From Woeseiaceae bacterium (GTDB taxonomy: Bacteria; Pseudomonadota; Gammaproteobacteria; Steroidobacterales; Woeseiaceae), in NCBI GenBank assembly GCA_028279985.1, contig JANQMR010000019.1, positions 45,761 through 109,760 of the forward strand: a DNA stretch of 64,000 nucleotides. The letters run 5' to 3'. Both the position numbers and the translations under genes were made by a program. Positions 9,516 to 19,155 of the stretch are shown piece after piece. The notes under the pieces are model-generated. The model saw only the letters and a list, made by a program, of their open reading frames with translations, was not told the origin of the DNA and did not search any database. Numbering within the stretch: the stretch's first letter is position 1; the number at the start of each line of letters is the position of its first letter.

Positions 9516-9841
9516 AACACTCGTCGCAAACGCGCATCGAAACCGCTGCCTTTTTCTTCAAACTGTAATCACCCGGGCCGTATCGTGTACGGCGCGGAAC
9601 AGACGTCGCCGGACTTTGCCGGCCAGGCGATCGAATCGGCGCAGGAATGCAGGGCAGGGATGCGGGCGACGGCCGTCACACGGCGGTCGCGGTGCGCATA
9701 CCAAAGCGGAACTGTGTCTTAATTTGGCGCATCGACCGACCGGCTCTAGGCCGGGTCCGGGCAAGCTGTGATCTGTCTCACGGAGGCGGCACACGACCTG
9801 CTTTATAGTGCAAACAACGACCATTGATTGACGACGAAAGA
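9516..9841. other. Intergenic region
   Basis: About 325 bases with no supportable gene. A possible -10 element TATAGT lies at 9803-9808, some 34 bp before the next small ORF, without a clear -35 partner. Confidence 0.4.
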
Positions 9842-10048
9842 ATGATGTCAAGGAACCGCGCCAACAAGGATGGCCCCGTCGATTCCCCCGTCGAATCGTT
9901 GACCAACGAGTCTGCCCGGCAACGCTGGGACCTGTTCCATCGCGCCATCGCGCACGCCAAACAATCCAACGACGCCGAGATGCGCAAAACGGACGCCCAC
10001 GCCGACGAAGGCGAGAATACCGGTCCGGTAATGTCAGTCGTTCGCTGA
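9842..10048 (+). CDS. Small hypothetical protein
   Basis: 68 residues from ATG 9842 (ATG 9845 and TTG 9824 are alternatives); GAAAG precedes it. The protein is hydrophilic (SARQRWDLFHRAIAHAKQS in the middle), likely helical and cytosolic. It lies just upstream of another short gene and of htpG. Coding status is uncertain because it is short and unfamiliar. Confidence 0.4.
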   Translation: MMSRNRANKDGPVDSPVESLTNESARQRWDLFHRAIAHAKQSNDAEMRKTDAHADEGENTGPVMSVVR

Positions 10049-10098
10049 GTACTGCTGACTATATTGCTGATTGTTACGGCTGAGTATTGAGGAATCCG

Positions 10099-10356
10099 AT
10101 GCACCTGGAACGTCTTGCTCAATACTGGGACGACCTCGACGACTGGTATTGGCTGATGGCGCTGAAACTGCAAAAAGCGAGACGAGTATCGCGCGCTGTG
10201 ACACGTGCGGCCGCCGCACTGGCCGCGATCCTCGCCGGCATCGTGTTTGCGCTGGCCGCCCCGCCGCTTGCGCTTGCGGCGGCCGTGTTGATGTTCGTGA
10301 GCTTGCTGTATCGCGTGCTTACCGGGCCGGCCGCGCTGCCTGGACGCCCGTTCTGA
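10099..10356 (+). CDS. Small membrane protein
   Basis: 85 residues. The N-terminal part is aromatic and acidic (YWDDLDDWYWLM). One long or two short hydrophobic segments follow at ~37-70, so it probably sits in the inner membrane. ATG 10099 is supported by TGAGGA five bases upstream. It lies 148 bp before htpG on the same strand. The spacer before it holds degenerate CTGA-centred repeats. No known family recognised. Confidence 0.55.
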   Translation: MHLERLAQYWDDLDDWYWLMALKLQKARRVSRAVTRAAAALAAILAGIVFALAAPPLALAAAVLMFVSLLYRVLTGPAALPGRPF

Positions 10357-10504
10357 GGAAATACGCAATGCCGGGCCTTGAAATGGCCCCGGCGGCCCCC
10401 ACCTGAATCCCGATCTGCGGCTGGCCCGACGATTCGACGAGCGCGCATGCCTGGTCGGATACCCTGGCCGTCCGCAACGTCTTGGAAGCGCCGGGAGGGC
10501 CAGG

Positions 10505-12400
10505 GTGACGACAACAACAGGCGACCGGGAGACGCTCGGTTTTCAGACGGAAGTGCGTCAGCTACTCAAGCTGATGATTCACTCGCTGTACAGCAACAAG
10601 GAAATCTTTCTTCGAGAGCTGATCTCCAATGCCTCGGACGCAGCCGACAAGCTGCGTTTCGAGGCCTTATCGGCGCCGGATTTGCTGGCCGACGATCCGG
10701 AGCTCGGCATTCGCGTCGAATACGATCCGGACGCGGTCACTGTCGCGGTCATCGACAACGGTATCGGAATGTCCCGCGTCGAGCTGATCGAGAACATCGG
10801 CACCATCGCCCGCTCCGGCACGGCCGAGTTTCTCGGCGCCCTGACCGGCGACCAGCAGAAAGACGCCAGCCTGATCGGGCAGTTCGGCGTCGGGTTTTAT
10901 TCCGCCTTCATCGTTGCCGACAAGGTGGTCGTCGAGACGCGCCGCGCCGGCGAAGCGCCGGACGCCGGCGTGCGCTGGTCGTCGGACGGGCAGGGCGAGT
11001 ACACGGTCGAGGGCGTCGAGCGTTCCGAGCGCGGCACCCGCGTGACACTGCACTTGAAGCCCGGCGAAAAAGAATTCGCCGAGGGTCCGCGGCTCGATGC
11101 GCTGATTCGCAAGTATTCCGATCACATCGGTTTTCCGGTGACCCTGGTTGGCGGGGACGGCGGCGGCGAGGCCGAGCCCAAGGTGGTGAACTCGGCGACC
11201 GCGCTTTGGACTCGCTCGCGCTCAGAATTGTCGGACGACGAGTATCGTGAGTTCTACAAACATATCTCGCACGACTTCGCCGATCCGCTGTGCTGGAGCC
11301 ACAATCGCGTCGAAGGGAAACGCGAATACACGAGTCTTTTGTACATACCAAAGACCGCGCCCTTCGATCTGTGGAATCGGGAAGCGCCGCGGGGCCTCAA
11401 GCTCTACGTGCAGCGCGTTTTCATCATGGACGATGCCGAGCAGTTCCTGCCCCTGTATCTGCGCTTCGTCAAAGGCGTCGTCGATTCGTCGGACCTGCCG
11501 CTGAACGTGTCCCGCGAGCTGTTGCAGCAGAACAAGGATCTTTCGGCAATGCGGGGCGCCTTGACCAAGCGCGTTCTCGACATGCTCGACCGGCTCGCGA
11601 AAAACGAGGCGGCGGACTTCGCCGCGTTCTGGAAGGAGTTCGGCCAAGTGCTAAAGGAGGGTCTGGTCGAAGATCCGGCGAATCGCGACAAGCTCGCGAA
11701 ATTGTTGCGATTCGAGACTACGCGCACGGACGGGGACGGAGAGTTGCGGTCGCTGGACGACTACCTCGCCGGGGCCGACGACAGCCAGGACAAAGTCTAT
11801 TACCTGTTGGCGGAGAATCGCGCGACGGCTGCTGCGAGTCCGCATCTGGAGAAACTGGCGGAAAAGGAGATCGAGGTGTTGTTGCTCACCGATCGTATCG
11901 ATCCCTGGCTGGTGGACGCGCTTGCGGAGTATCAGGGCAAACAGCTCGCCGATGCGGCGCGCGAGGGTTTGAGCCTGCCGGACGGTGACGGCGAGATCAC
12001 GCAGGCAGCGACCAACGAGGCCCACAAGCCGCTGCTGAAAAAGATCAAGCAAGTGCTCAAGGACCGTGTCGAAGCCGTCAACGTCAGCCGCCGGTTGGTC
12101 GACTCGCCGGCCTGTGTCGTGTCCGGGCAGGACGAGCTCAGTCCGCAGCTCAAGCGCATGCTGGAGGCCGGCGGCCAGGCCATGCCGGAAAGCCGGCCGG
12201 TGCTCGAGATCAACGTCGAGCATCGGCTGGTAAGCAGGCTTGCCGGCGAAACCGACGATGCGCGATTCGGTGCCTTATCGGAGATCCTGCTCGACCACGC
12301 ATTGCTGGCCGAGGGTTCGCAGCTCGCCGATCCGGCCGCTTACGTGCGCAGGATGAACCGCTTGCTCCTCGAGCTTGCTTCACCCGCCGAGCCGGGCTAA
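10505..12400 (+). CDS. htpG: Molecular chaperone HtpG (Hsp90)
   Basis: A 631-residue cytosolic ATP-dependent chaperone. The N-terminal GHKL ATPase domain shows [22 protein letters not shown] and [11 protein letters not shown]; the middle domain has the catalytic-loop Arg in [11 protein letters not shown]; the C-terminal dimerisation domain ends near [11 protein letters not shown] start at 10505 with GGGAGG 6 bp upstream. msrB and an FKBP prolyl isomerase follow on the same strand, a protein-repair grouping, probably co-transcribed. Heat-shock regulation is likely from the family, but no sigma-32 promoter was identified by eye. Confidence 0.97.
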   Translation: MTTTTGDRETLGFQTEVRQLLKLMIHSLYSNKEIFLRELISNASDAADKLRFEALSAPDLLADDPELGIRVEYDPDAVTVAVIDNGIGMSRVELIENIGTIARSGTAEFLGALTGDQQKDASLIGQFGVGFYSAFIVADKVVVETRRAGEAPDAGVRWSSDGQGEYTVEGVERSERGTRVTLHLKPGEKEFAEGPRLDALIRKYSDHIGFPVTLVGGDGGGEAEPKVVNSATALWTRSRSELSDDEYREFYKHISHDFADPLCWSHNRVEGKREYTSLLYIPKTAPFDLWNREAPRGLKLYVQRVFIMDDAEQFLPLYLRFVKGVVDSSDLPLNVSRELLQQNKDLSAMRGALTKRVLDMLDRLAKNEAADFAAFWKEFGQVLKEGLVEDPANRDKLAKLLRFETTRTDGDGELRSLDDYLAGADDSQDKVYYLLAENRATAAASPHLEKLAEKEIEVLLLTDRIDPWLVDALAEYQGKQLADAAREGLSLPDGDGEITQAATNEAHKPLLKKIKQVLKDRVEAVNVSRRLVDSPACVVSGQDELSPQLKRMLEAGGQAMPESRPVLEINVEHRLVSRLAGETDDARFGALSEILLDHALLAEGSQLADPAAYVRRMNRLLLELASPAEPG

Positions 12401-12442
12401 AAGAGCCGACGAAACCTTACCGCCTGCGCGTGCGGAGCCCTC

Positions 12443-12892
12443 ATGAGCGACACGACGAACGACACGACGACGTCCGACGAAGAACTGCGCCGTCGCCTAA
12501 GCGAAGAGCAGTACCGGGTGACCCAACAACAGGGGACCGAGCGCCCGTTCACGGGCCGCTACGTCGACTACAAGGAAGATGGCACCTATCGCTGCGTCTG
12601 CTGCGGCGCGAGCCTGTTCAGCTCCGAGCACAAGTACGATTCCGGATCGGGCTGGCCCAGCTTCTGGTTGCCGCTGGCCGGTGACGCGGTCGAAATCCGC
12701 CGCGACACCAGTCACGGCATGATTCGCGAGGAAGTCGTCTGCCGCCGCTGCGGCGCCCATCTCGGACACGTCTTCGAGGACGGACCGCAGCCGACGGGGC
12801 TGCGTTACTGCATCAACTCGGCATCGCTGGACTTCGCCGCTGCCGACGGCCACACTGCGGGCGGCGGAGCCACCGCAGGTGACGAGGCATGA
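12443..12892 (+). CDS. msrB: Peptide-methionine (R)-S-oxide reductase
   Basis: 149 residues. It reduces the R-epimer of methionine sulfoxide in proteins. The two CxxC zinc sites are C51/C54 and C100/C103, and the catalytic cysteine is C123 in RYCINSASL; the block SGSGWPSFW is diagnostic. No signal peptide, so cytosolic. It follows htpG by 42 bp, and its stop overlaps an upstream possible start of the next gene, suggesting an oxidative/folding stress operon. Confidence 0.95.
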   Translation: MSDTTNDTTTSDEELRRRLSEEQYRVTQQQGTERPFTGRYVDYKEDGTYRCVCCGASLFSSEHKYDSGSGWPSFWLPLAGDAVEIRRDTSHGMIREEVVCRRCGAHLGHVFEDGPQPTGLRYCINSASLDFAAADGHTAGGGATAGDEA

Positions 12893-12948
12893 GGCCTTAC
12901 GCAAGGGCGACCGCCGGCCCGACAACCAGAAGACCTGAGGAAAAGATC

Positions 12949-13479
12949 ATGATAGTGCGCCAGTTCGTGTTCGCGCTGACCGTCGCTTTGCTGCTTTCCG
13001 CCTGTTCCGACGGCGAGCAGGGCGAAGGCGGTGCATCGGAAACGCCCGCCGCCGTCGAAGCGCCGGTCGCGGCCCCCACCGACGTCGAAGCGGTGGAAAT
13101 CGTTCCGGGGCTGGTCAGTCGCAAGTTACGCAACGGATACGGCCGCAAAGCGCTGGCGGGTGACTACGCCGAGGTTCACTACACCGGCTGGCTGTACGAC
13201 GAAACCGTCGAGGACGGGCGCGGCCAAAAGTTCGACAGCTCGGTCGATCGCGGCCAACGCTTCCAGTTCACGCTCGGCGCCGGTCAGGTCATCCGGGGTT
13301 GGGACCAGGGTATCCAGGGCATGATGGTCGGCGAGGTGCGGGAGCTCACGATTGCGCCGGAAATGGCTTACGGCGAACGCAGCCGCGGCGTGATTCCGTC
13401 CAACGCGACGCTGGTGTTCGAAGTCGAGCTGCTCGGTCTCGAAAGTCCGGTAGGCGAGGACGCCGAGCCGGGCCGGTAA
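12949..13479 (+). CDS. FKBP-type peptidyl-prolyl cis-trans isomerase, lipoprotein
   Basis: 176 residues starting at ATG 12949, preceded by GAGGA at the right distance (the frame also opens at 12889). The N-terminus is a lipoprotein signal with lipobox LLLSAC. The FKBP domain (~65-165) shows [38 protein letters not shown] and the C-terminal FEVELLGL. It should speed proline isomerisation in periplasmic proteins while attached to a membrane. The last 112 bases are overlapped antisense by an OmpA-family ORF. Confidence 0.9.
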   Translation: MIVRQFVFALTVALLLSACSDGEQGEGGASETPAAVEAPVAAPTDVEAVEIVPGLVSRKLRNGYGRKALAGDYAEVHYTGWLYDETVEDGRGQKFDSSVDRGQRFQFTLGAGQVIRGWDQGIQGMMVGEVRELTIAPEMAYGERSRGVIPSNATLVFEVELLGLESPVGEDAEPGR

Positions 13480-14396
13480 CCCCCGCCGTCCCGTGCTGCG
13501 CCGGCGATTTCGATTTCGATCCGTCGGTTCAGGCTGCGTCCGTAAGGCGTGTCGTTGTTCGCGATGGGCCGGCTGTCGCCATACCCGGCCACGAGCAAGC
13601 GATCCGAAGCCACACCGCGTCGGATCAGATAGTCGGCAACGGCCTGCGCGCGCGACTCGCTCAGGCGCAGGTTCCAATCCGGGTCCCCTGCCGAGTCGGT
13701 GTGGCCGCCGATCTTGAAATCGAGCGACGGACAGCGTTCAGCGGCATCGGCAAGCCGGTCCAGGGCACCGAAAGACGCCGTGCGGATGTCGGCACTCGAT
13801 TGTTCGAATCCGACCCGATGTTTGCCGATCGTTTCGACGAGACCCCGGCACGCCGGCGTGACGGCCGCGGTGTCGATGGCGATGACGTCCGAGCGCAATC
13901 GCGCTTCGTTGGGCAGAATGGCCCGGATGCCGTCGAGTCGCATGGCGAATGCCGGCGCGTCGGTGGTCACACCGGTGATCGACAGCGCATACGGTTCGAG
14001 TCGTGCCGACGCGGAGTGCGTCGCCGCAAGGGCTTCGAGCACGGCAAGGCTCGAACGGTCCCAATGCTCGGGCAGCAGTACCTGCGGCTTCAGGTCCATC
14101 GCGGCCTCGACGCCGGGAAACCGTCGCGCGGCCAGTTGGCGCAGCGCCCGCTCGTGATTCGCCGATGCGCTGTGGCCGCGGATCTCGAGGCGTTCGCGGG
14201 ACAAGGTCAACACCAGCGCGGCCGGCGTCAGCGGGTCGTAGTCTGCAGCCGGGGCTTGCGGCGCTTCCGCGTCCTCGGTCGCGCTCCAGCCCGCAAGGCC
14301 GGCCGCGGCAAGGACTACCGATACGCCGAGGAGGCGGGGTGTCACCCTTCGGGCCGGCGGCCGATTTTCCGCAATCCGGCGTTGCCGCTCGCTCAT
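13368..14396 (-). CDS. OmpA-family peptidoglycan-binding protein with N-terminal anchor
   Basis: 342 residues. One N-terminal hydrophobic segment (~22-39) follows a basic stretch and would anchor the protein in the inner membrane. The C-terminal OmpA-like domain (~190-305) shows [25 protein letters not shown] and ends at LNRRIEIEI, the usual end of the fold. The last ~37 residues lie antisense to the FKBP coding region and look like read-through. The middle part has no recognised domain. It follows rocD on the same strand at 84 bp. Confidence 0.8.
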   Translation of the reverse strand: MSERQRRIAENRPPARRVTPRLLGVSVVLAAAGLAGWSATEDAEAPQAPAADYDPLTPAALVLTLSRERLEIRGHSASANHERALRQLAARRFPGVEAAMDLKPQVLLPEHWDRSSLAVLEALAATHSASARLEPYALSITGVTTDAPAFAMRLDGIRAILPNEARLRSDVIAIDTAAVTPACRGLVETIGKHRVGFEQSSADIRTASFGALDRLADAAERCPSLDFKIGGHTDSAGDPDWNLRLSESRAQAVADYLIRRGVASDRLLVAGYGDSRPIANNDTPYGRSLNRRIEIEIAGAARDGGGYRPGSASSPTGLSRPSSSTSNTSVALDGITPRLRSP

Positions 14397-14480
14397 GGGG
14401 TGATACTACACCAGGCTCTCTGGCCTACGTTTCCTAAGAAGCCTCAGCACAAGTCATGCCGGTCCCGTCTCGGACACCAC

Positions 14481-15698
14481 TCAGGACGCGAGACGTATTC
14501 GGTCCATCTCGGCGATGACGTCCCGGATCTGCTCGAGTGCCCAGTCGATTTCGGATTTACCGATGACCAGCGGCGGCGCGAGCCGGACCACGGTTTCATG
14601 CGTTTCCTTACTCAGCAGGCCGCGATGCATCAGCGCCTCGACGACCTCGCGTGCGCCGGCGAATTTCGATTCGATCTCGATGCCGATGAACAATCCGCGG
14701 CCGCGCACCTCGCGAATCAGCGGACTGTCGATGGCGCGTAACTGTCGCAACAGATAGTCGCCGAGCTCGGCGCTGCGGCCGGCGAGGTCCTCTTCGACCA
14801 TGATGTTCAGGGCTTCGAGTCCGACGGCCGCGGCCAGCGGGTTACCGCCGAAAGTGCTGCCGTGGTCGCCGGGCGTAAACACTTCCATGACGTCGCGCCG
14901 CGCGAGAAACAGCGAAACCGGCAACACGCCGCCGCCGAGCGCCTTGCCCAGCACCAGGCAGTCGGGATGTACGTCCTCATGCTCGCAGGCAAGCATCTTG
15001 CCGGTGCGGCCGAGACCGGTCTGTATCTCGTCGGCGATCATGAGCACGTCGTTGCGGCGGCAGATTTCCTCGGCAGCCTTCAGGTAACCGTCCGGGGGGA
15101 TCACGATGCCGCCCTCACCCTGTATCGGTTCCACCAGAAACGCGGCGGTGTTGCCGTTTATCGCCGCTTCGAGAGCGTCGATGTCGCCGTATTCGACCAG
15201 CCTGAATCCCGCCGGGAAAGGACCGAAGCCGTCCCGGTATTGCGGCTCGTCCGACATCGCGACGATGGCGATGGTACGGCCGTGAAAATTCCCGGTGCAG
15301 GCGATGATCTCGGCCTCGTCGGCGGCCACGCCCTTCACTTCATAGGCCCATTTGCGTGCTGCCTTGATGGCGGTTTCAATCGCCTCGGCGCCGGTGTTCA
15401 TCGGCAAGGCCATCTCTTGGCCGGTCAGCCGGCAGGCGCGCTCGAGGAACGGTCCGAGCTTGTCGGTATGAAACCCCCGCGAGACGATGTTGAGTGTGCC
15501 GACCTGTTCCCGCACCAGCTCGATGAGCCGCGGATGGGCATGGCCGTGACTGACGGCCGAGTACGCGCTCATCATGTCGAGGTAACGCTTGCCGGTGTCG
15601 TCCCAGACGAACACGGCCTCGCCGCGGGTTAGAACGACCGGGAGCGGATGGTAGTTGCGTGCGCCGTATCGCGTCTCGAGCTCGATGCGCTTGCTCAT
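14481..15698 (-). CDS. rocD: Ornithine--oxo-acid transaminase
   Basis: 405 residues from ATG 15698, with GAGG upstream on the minus strand. A class III PLP aminotransferase that converts ornithine and 2-oxoglutarate to glutamate semialdehyde and glutamate. Blocks seen include SRGFHTDKLGPF, MNTGAEAIETAIK, the cofactor motif ADEIQTGLGRTG and the PLP lysine in LGKALGGG. The closest named family by motif order is RocD rather than ArgD or AstC. Its product feeds the ProC reaction, encoded 3 kb away. Confidence 0.9.
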   Translation of the reverse strand: MSKRIELETRYGARNYHPLPVVLTRGEAVFVWDDTGKRYLDMMSAYSAVSHGHAHPRLIELVREQVGTLNIVSRGFHTDKLGPFLERACRLTGQEMALPMNTGAEAIETAIKAARKWAYEVKGVAADEAEIIACTGNFHGRTIAIVAMSDEPQYRDGFGPFPAGFRLVEYGDIDALEAAINGNTAAFLVEPIQGEGGIVIPPDGYLKAAEEICRRNDVLMIADEIQTGLGRTGKMLACEHEDVHPDCLVLGKALGGGVLPVSLFLARRDVMEVFTPGDHGSTFGGNPLAAAVGLEALNIMVEEDLAGRSAELGDYLLRQLRAIDSPLIREVRGRGLFIGIEIESKFAGAREVVEALMHRGLLSKETHETVVRLAPPLVIGKSEIDWALEQIRDVIAEMDRIRLAS

Positions 15699-15798
15699 GA
15701 CGGGTCCCTCGACTGCCGGCCGGTTCGACCGACCGCTTGCAGCATGTCCGACAAGCACTTAATTTTACGCCAGTAGGCAGGCCGCAAGCCAGCATCCC

Positions 15799-15840
15799 TA
15801 GTCCATCACCAATAGTCCATCACCAATAGTCCATTGCCAA
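15799..15840. repeat. Direct tandem repeat, 14 bp x3
   Basis: TAGTCCATCACCAA is repeated three times head to tail; the third copy differs at two positions. It lies in the divergent spacer between rocD and the hydrolase gene at 15896, so it could influence either promoter. Confidence 0.95.
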
Positions 15841-15895
15841 AGGGTTTGTACCCGGCCCTGTAATGACCGTCACGCCGTAACGGAAGATTCGCCGA

Positions 15896-16543
<648 letters not shown>

Positions 16544-16557
16544 ACCCGGACAACGAA

Positions 16558-16585
16558 AAAGGCCGACCGGTGCCGGTCGGCCTTT
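16558..16585 (-). terminator. Intrinsic terminator after HU gene, possibly bidirectional
   Basis: A 13-bp perfect stem (AAAGGCCGACCGG with its complement) around a 2-base loop. Read on the minus strand it runs directly into a T-tract, so it best fits termination of the HU transcript. The hydrolase gene ends 15 bp away on the other side. Confidence 0.85.
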
Positions 16586-16637
16586 CCTGTTCGGTGCCCG
16601 GTTCCCGGAAGGAACGGACCGAAGGCTCGTGTACTGC

Positions 16638-16958
16638 TCAGACCATGTCTTTGAGGCCTTTGAGCGCCGAGACCTTGACGGTCTTGCTGGCGGGCTTGGC
16701 CTTGAACATCATCTCCTCGCCGGTAAACGGATTGATACCCTTGCGCGCTTTGGTCGCAGGCTTTTTGACCACACGCATTTTGAGGAGGCCCGGGATCGTG
16801 AACAGCCCGGGTGCGCCACGGCCGCCCAGGTTCTTTTTGATTTGTCCATTCAGCGAGTCGAAGACCGCTGCTACGTCTTTGCGTGTCAGGCCGGTGTCGT
16901 CGACGATCTTGGCGTAGATTTCTGACTTGGTGGGTGGCTTCTTGGTGTTCGCTGGCAT
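16638..16958 (-). CDS. HU/IHF-family nucleoid DNA-binding protein
   Basis: 106 residues: helical N-terminal dimerisation part (KSEIYAKIVDDTGLTRKDVAAVFDSL) and beta-arm segment (FTIPGLLKMRVVKKPATKARKGINPFTGE) with the intercalating NPFTGE motif, then a Lys-rich tail. It binds and bends DNA. It is slightly longer than classical HU (~90 residues) because of extra residues at both ends, like the HU-like proteins of Xanthomonas and relatives. GAGGAG lies ~11 bp before the ATG. It is flanked by a downstream terminator and a leader hairpin. Confidence 0.92.
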   Translation of the reverse strand: MPANTKKPPTKSEIYAKIVDDTGLTRKDVAAVFDSLNGQIKKNLGGRGAPGLFTIPGLLKMRVVKKPATKARKGINPFTGEEMMFKAKPASKTVKVSALKGLKDMV

Positions 16959-16984
16959 TGAATTTCAACTCCTCGAAAAAACAA

Positions 16985-17002
16985 AACGGGCTTTAGCCCG
17001 TT
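16985..17002 (-). terminator. Hairpin with T-run in the HU gene leader
   Basis: AACGGGCT and AGCCCGTT pair around a TT loop, and on the minus strand a T-rich stretch follows at once. The hairpin ends only 26 bp before the HU start codon, too close for a promoter in between. It is either the end signal of the upstream gene or an attenuator in the HU leader. Confidence 0.6.
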
Positions 17003-17016
17003 AAAAAAGCTGCGCG

Positions 17017-17045
17017 ACGATAGCACATGTTATCCGGCCGGTTAA
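17017..17045 (-). promoter_or_regulatory. Candidate promoter of the HU gene
   Basis: On the minus strand TTAACC and TATCGT are 17 bp apart, each matching four of six sigma-70 consensus bases. Transcription would begin about 10 bp before the leader hairpin. Prediction by eye only. Confidence 0.4.
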
Positions 17046-17110
17046 GTGAAATCCGGCTTTTTCCAAGGGTTTTTGGGGGTTTTTTTGCCGATTCGGCGCT
17101 GAGTACGGTA

Positions 17111-17584
17111 TCAGTCGGTGTAGAACTGCCGCTTGAAGCGAATCGAGGCGGCCTCGGTGCCGCCTTCCGGGGTGACGTAGATCGTGTAGATCAAAGTCTC
17201 CCTGTTGTCTACGTTGGTAACGCCTAAGTAGTAGATGGCTTCCTGTTCGTCGATGCGTCGCATCGTGACGTGCTTCAGTTGCCCCGTCAGGTTGACGGCT
17301 GCCACCTCGATGGCGCCGGCAACCGCGCGTTGGTCGCTCTTGCGCTGAATCGAGACGTTGAGCATTGCGCTGTTGGCGGTGCGTGCGATGCCATAGGCGG
17401 CAGCGACCTCCTGCGGCAGATCGGCCGTGGATTGAGCGCTATAGAACACGACGTAATCGCCGATGTCGGTGGACGTCGCTTCGGCAGGGGCGGCCTCGGG
17501 CACGCGTGCGTTCTCGCCGGGGCCGCCGCAGGCCAATAGGAAGCTGATCAGGGCGAGTGAGAACAGATTATTACGAATAGTCAC
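17111..17584 (-). CDS. DUF4426 family lipoprotein
   Basis: 157 residues with a lipoprotein signal (FLLAC, Cys ~19) followed by an Ala/Pro/Glu-rich linker. The rest (GDYVVFYSAQSTADLPQEVAAAYGI to the C-terminal RFKRQF) matches the DUF4426 proteins that commonly sit after yggT in Pseudomonas and Vibrio. The position, as last gene of yggS-proC-yggT-DUF4426, supports the call. The function is unknown; it should be periplasmic or outer-membrane attached. Confidence 0.75.
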   Translation of the reverse strand: MTIRNNLFSLALISFLLACGGPGENARVPEAAPAEATSTDIGDYVVFYSAQSTADLPQEVAAAYGIARTANSAMLNVSIQRKSDQRAVAGAIEVAAVNLTGQLKHVTMRRIDEQEAIYYLGVTNVDNRETLIYTIYVTPEGGTEAASIRFKRQFYTD

Positions 17585-17687
17585 GGTCCTGATTCCCCCT
17601 GGTCATCTGGGCGCAATTGCACTAGCGCCCTGTTCCGCGAACGACTTGCCCGACTCGTGCGACAGGACGCGCGAGAGGACACCCATT

Positions 17688-17707
17688 CAACTATGAACAA
17701 CTATAAA
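17688..17707. repeat. Direct tandem repeat, 10 bp x2
   Basis: CAACTATGAA is followed at once by CAACTATAAA in the spacer between yggT and the DUF4426 gene. Confidence 0.7.
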
Positions 17708-17742
17708 CCATTTGCCGCCGGACGGCTCGGCGCGGGTGCCCG

Positions 17743-18303
17743 TCACACCGGCAGCATCTTGGCGCCGCTCAGGAAAATGGCAATCGCCGACAGCAGGATG
17801 ATCGCGAACAGCGGCGACAGATCCAAACCGCCCAGCGGCGGCACGATCCTGCGAAACGGGCGCAACACCGGCTCGGTCAGCGTATCGATGATCGCCGTCG
17901 CCGGATTGTAGGTGCCCGGCGCGATCCAGCTCAGTATGACCCGGATCAAGATGGCGAACACGAACAACCTGAGCGTCAGCACGACGAGATTCACCGCGGC
18001 CGTGACCGCAATCGGCACGATTGCCGGCGGCCAGCCGTAAATCAAGGCAATGACCAGTATGCTTGCGTACTGGATGACGAAAGCGACGACGATCGTTGCC
18101 GTATCGAGGCGGCCGAACGGCGGTAGCAGCCGCCGCAGCGGCGCGACCAGTGGCGAGGTCAGCTTGAGTATCGCTTGCGCCAGCGGATTGCGGAAGTCCG
18201 CCCGCAGCCAGGGCAATATCAGCCTGAGCAGCAGCACCAGCAGGTAAAGCTGCGAAATCGCGTTGATGATGAAGACCAGCGCGCTGGTCGCACTCGATGT
18301 CAT
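17743..18303 (-). CDS. yggT: YggT family integral membrane protein
   Basis: 186 residues with two tandem YGGT units. Each has a hydrophobic helix, then a conserved LxPLRRxxPP-type turn: LTSPLVAPLRRLLPPFGRLD at ~50-69 and LTEPVLRPFRRIVPPLGGLD at ~138-157. About four to five membrane segments are expected. It starts 3 bp after the proC stop, so it belongs to the yggS-proC-yggT operon. Some members have been linked to osmotic tolerance, but the molecular role is unclear. Confidence 0.9.
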   Translation of the reverse strand: MTSSATSALVFIINAISQLYLLVLLLRLILPWLRADFRNPLAQAILKLTSPLVAPLRRLLPPFGRLDTATIVVAFVIQYASILVIALIYGWPPAIVPIAVTAAVNLVVLTLRLFVFAILIRVILSWIAPGTYNPATAIIDTLTEPVLRPFRRIVPPLGGLDLSPLFAIILLSAIAIFLSGAKMLPV

Positions 18304-18306
18304 CGC

Positions 18307-19155
18307 CTAATCCGAATCTCTATCCTGGTTCTTGCGGGCAATGTCGGCCAGCGTGACAGCGCGGTCGCGCGCCGTGGTCAAGGCTCTGGCAAAGATATCA
18401 CGAACGCCGTCGGATTCGAGGCTGTCCAGCGCCGCTGCCGTCGTGCCGCCCGGCGAACGCACGCGCGCGATCAACTCGTCCATCGGCTCGTCGGCCGCGG
18501 CGGCGAGCGCGGCGGCACCTTCCGCGGTTGCGACGGCGAGTTTGCCGGCGCTGTCGCTATCCAGCCCGAAACGCTCGGCCGCGTCGACGAGCATGTCGAT
18601 CAACAGGAAAAAGTACGCCGGCCCGCTGCCGGATACCGCCGTGACCGCGTCGATATCGGATTCCCGGTCGAAATCGATGACCTCGCCGACAGCGGAGAGA
18701 ATACGTCGGGCCCGTGCGAGGTCCCCGGGACCGGAGCGGCGATTCGCGTACAGGCCCGACACGCCTTTGCCCAGCAGGGCGGGTTGGTTGGGCATGACCC
18801 GAACGATGGCGAGGCCGCCGCCCAGCCAGTCGTCGATATCGCCGCTGCGAACGCCGGCCGCGATCGATACGATCAGGGGTTTCGATGCCTGTACCGTTGC
18901 GGCGAGCTCGCGACAGACTGCCGGCAGCACCTGCGGCTTGACGGCCAGCAACAGGGTTCCGGCAAGCCCTGCAATCCGCCGGTTGTCGGCTTCGACGACG
19001 GCGTTCGGGAACTCCTGGTGCAACCGCTCGCGCTGTTCTCCGGACGGCTCGGCGACGAACATCGACGAGGCGGCGAGGCCGCTGTCGACGAGGCCTCGCA
19101 TGATCGCGCGGCTCATGTTGCCGCCGCCGATGAAGGCAATGGTCTCAGCCGACAC
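18307..19155 (-). CDS. proC: Pyrroline-5-carboxylate reductase
   Basis: 282 residues. Last step of proline synthesis: NAD(P)H reduction of 1-pyrroline-5-carboxylate, in the cytoplasm. The Rossmann motif is FIGGGNMSRAIMRGL near the N-terminus; VKPQVLPAV, VRVMPNQPALLGKG and the dimer-domain signature AVSGSGPAYFFLL are all present. Its start overlaps the yggS stop by 11 bp, suggesting translational coupling. Ornithine transaminase (rocD) nearby could supply its substrate. Confidence 0.96.
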   Translation of the reverse strand: MSAETIAFIGGGNMSRAIMRGLVDSGLAASSMFVAEPSGEQRERLHQEFPNAVVEADNRRIAGLAGTLLLAVKPQVLPAVCRELAATVQASKPLIVSIAAGVRSGDIDDWLGGGLAIVRVMPNQPALLGKGVSGLYANRRSGPGDLARARRILSAVGEVIDFDRESDIDAVTAVSGSGPAYFFLLIDMLVDAAERFGLDSDSAGKLAVATAEGAAALAAAADEPMDELIARVRSPGGTTAAALDSLESDGVRDIFARALTTARDRAVTLADIARKNQDRDSD

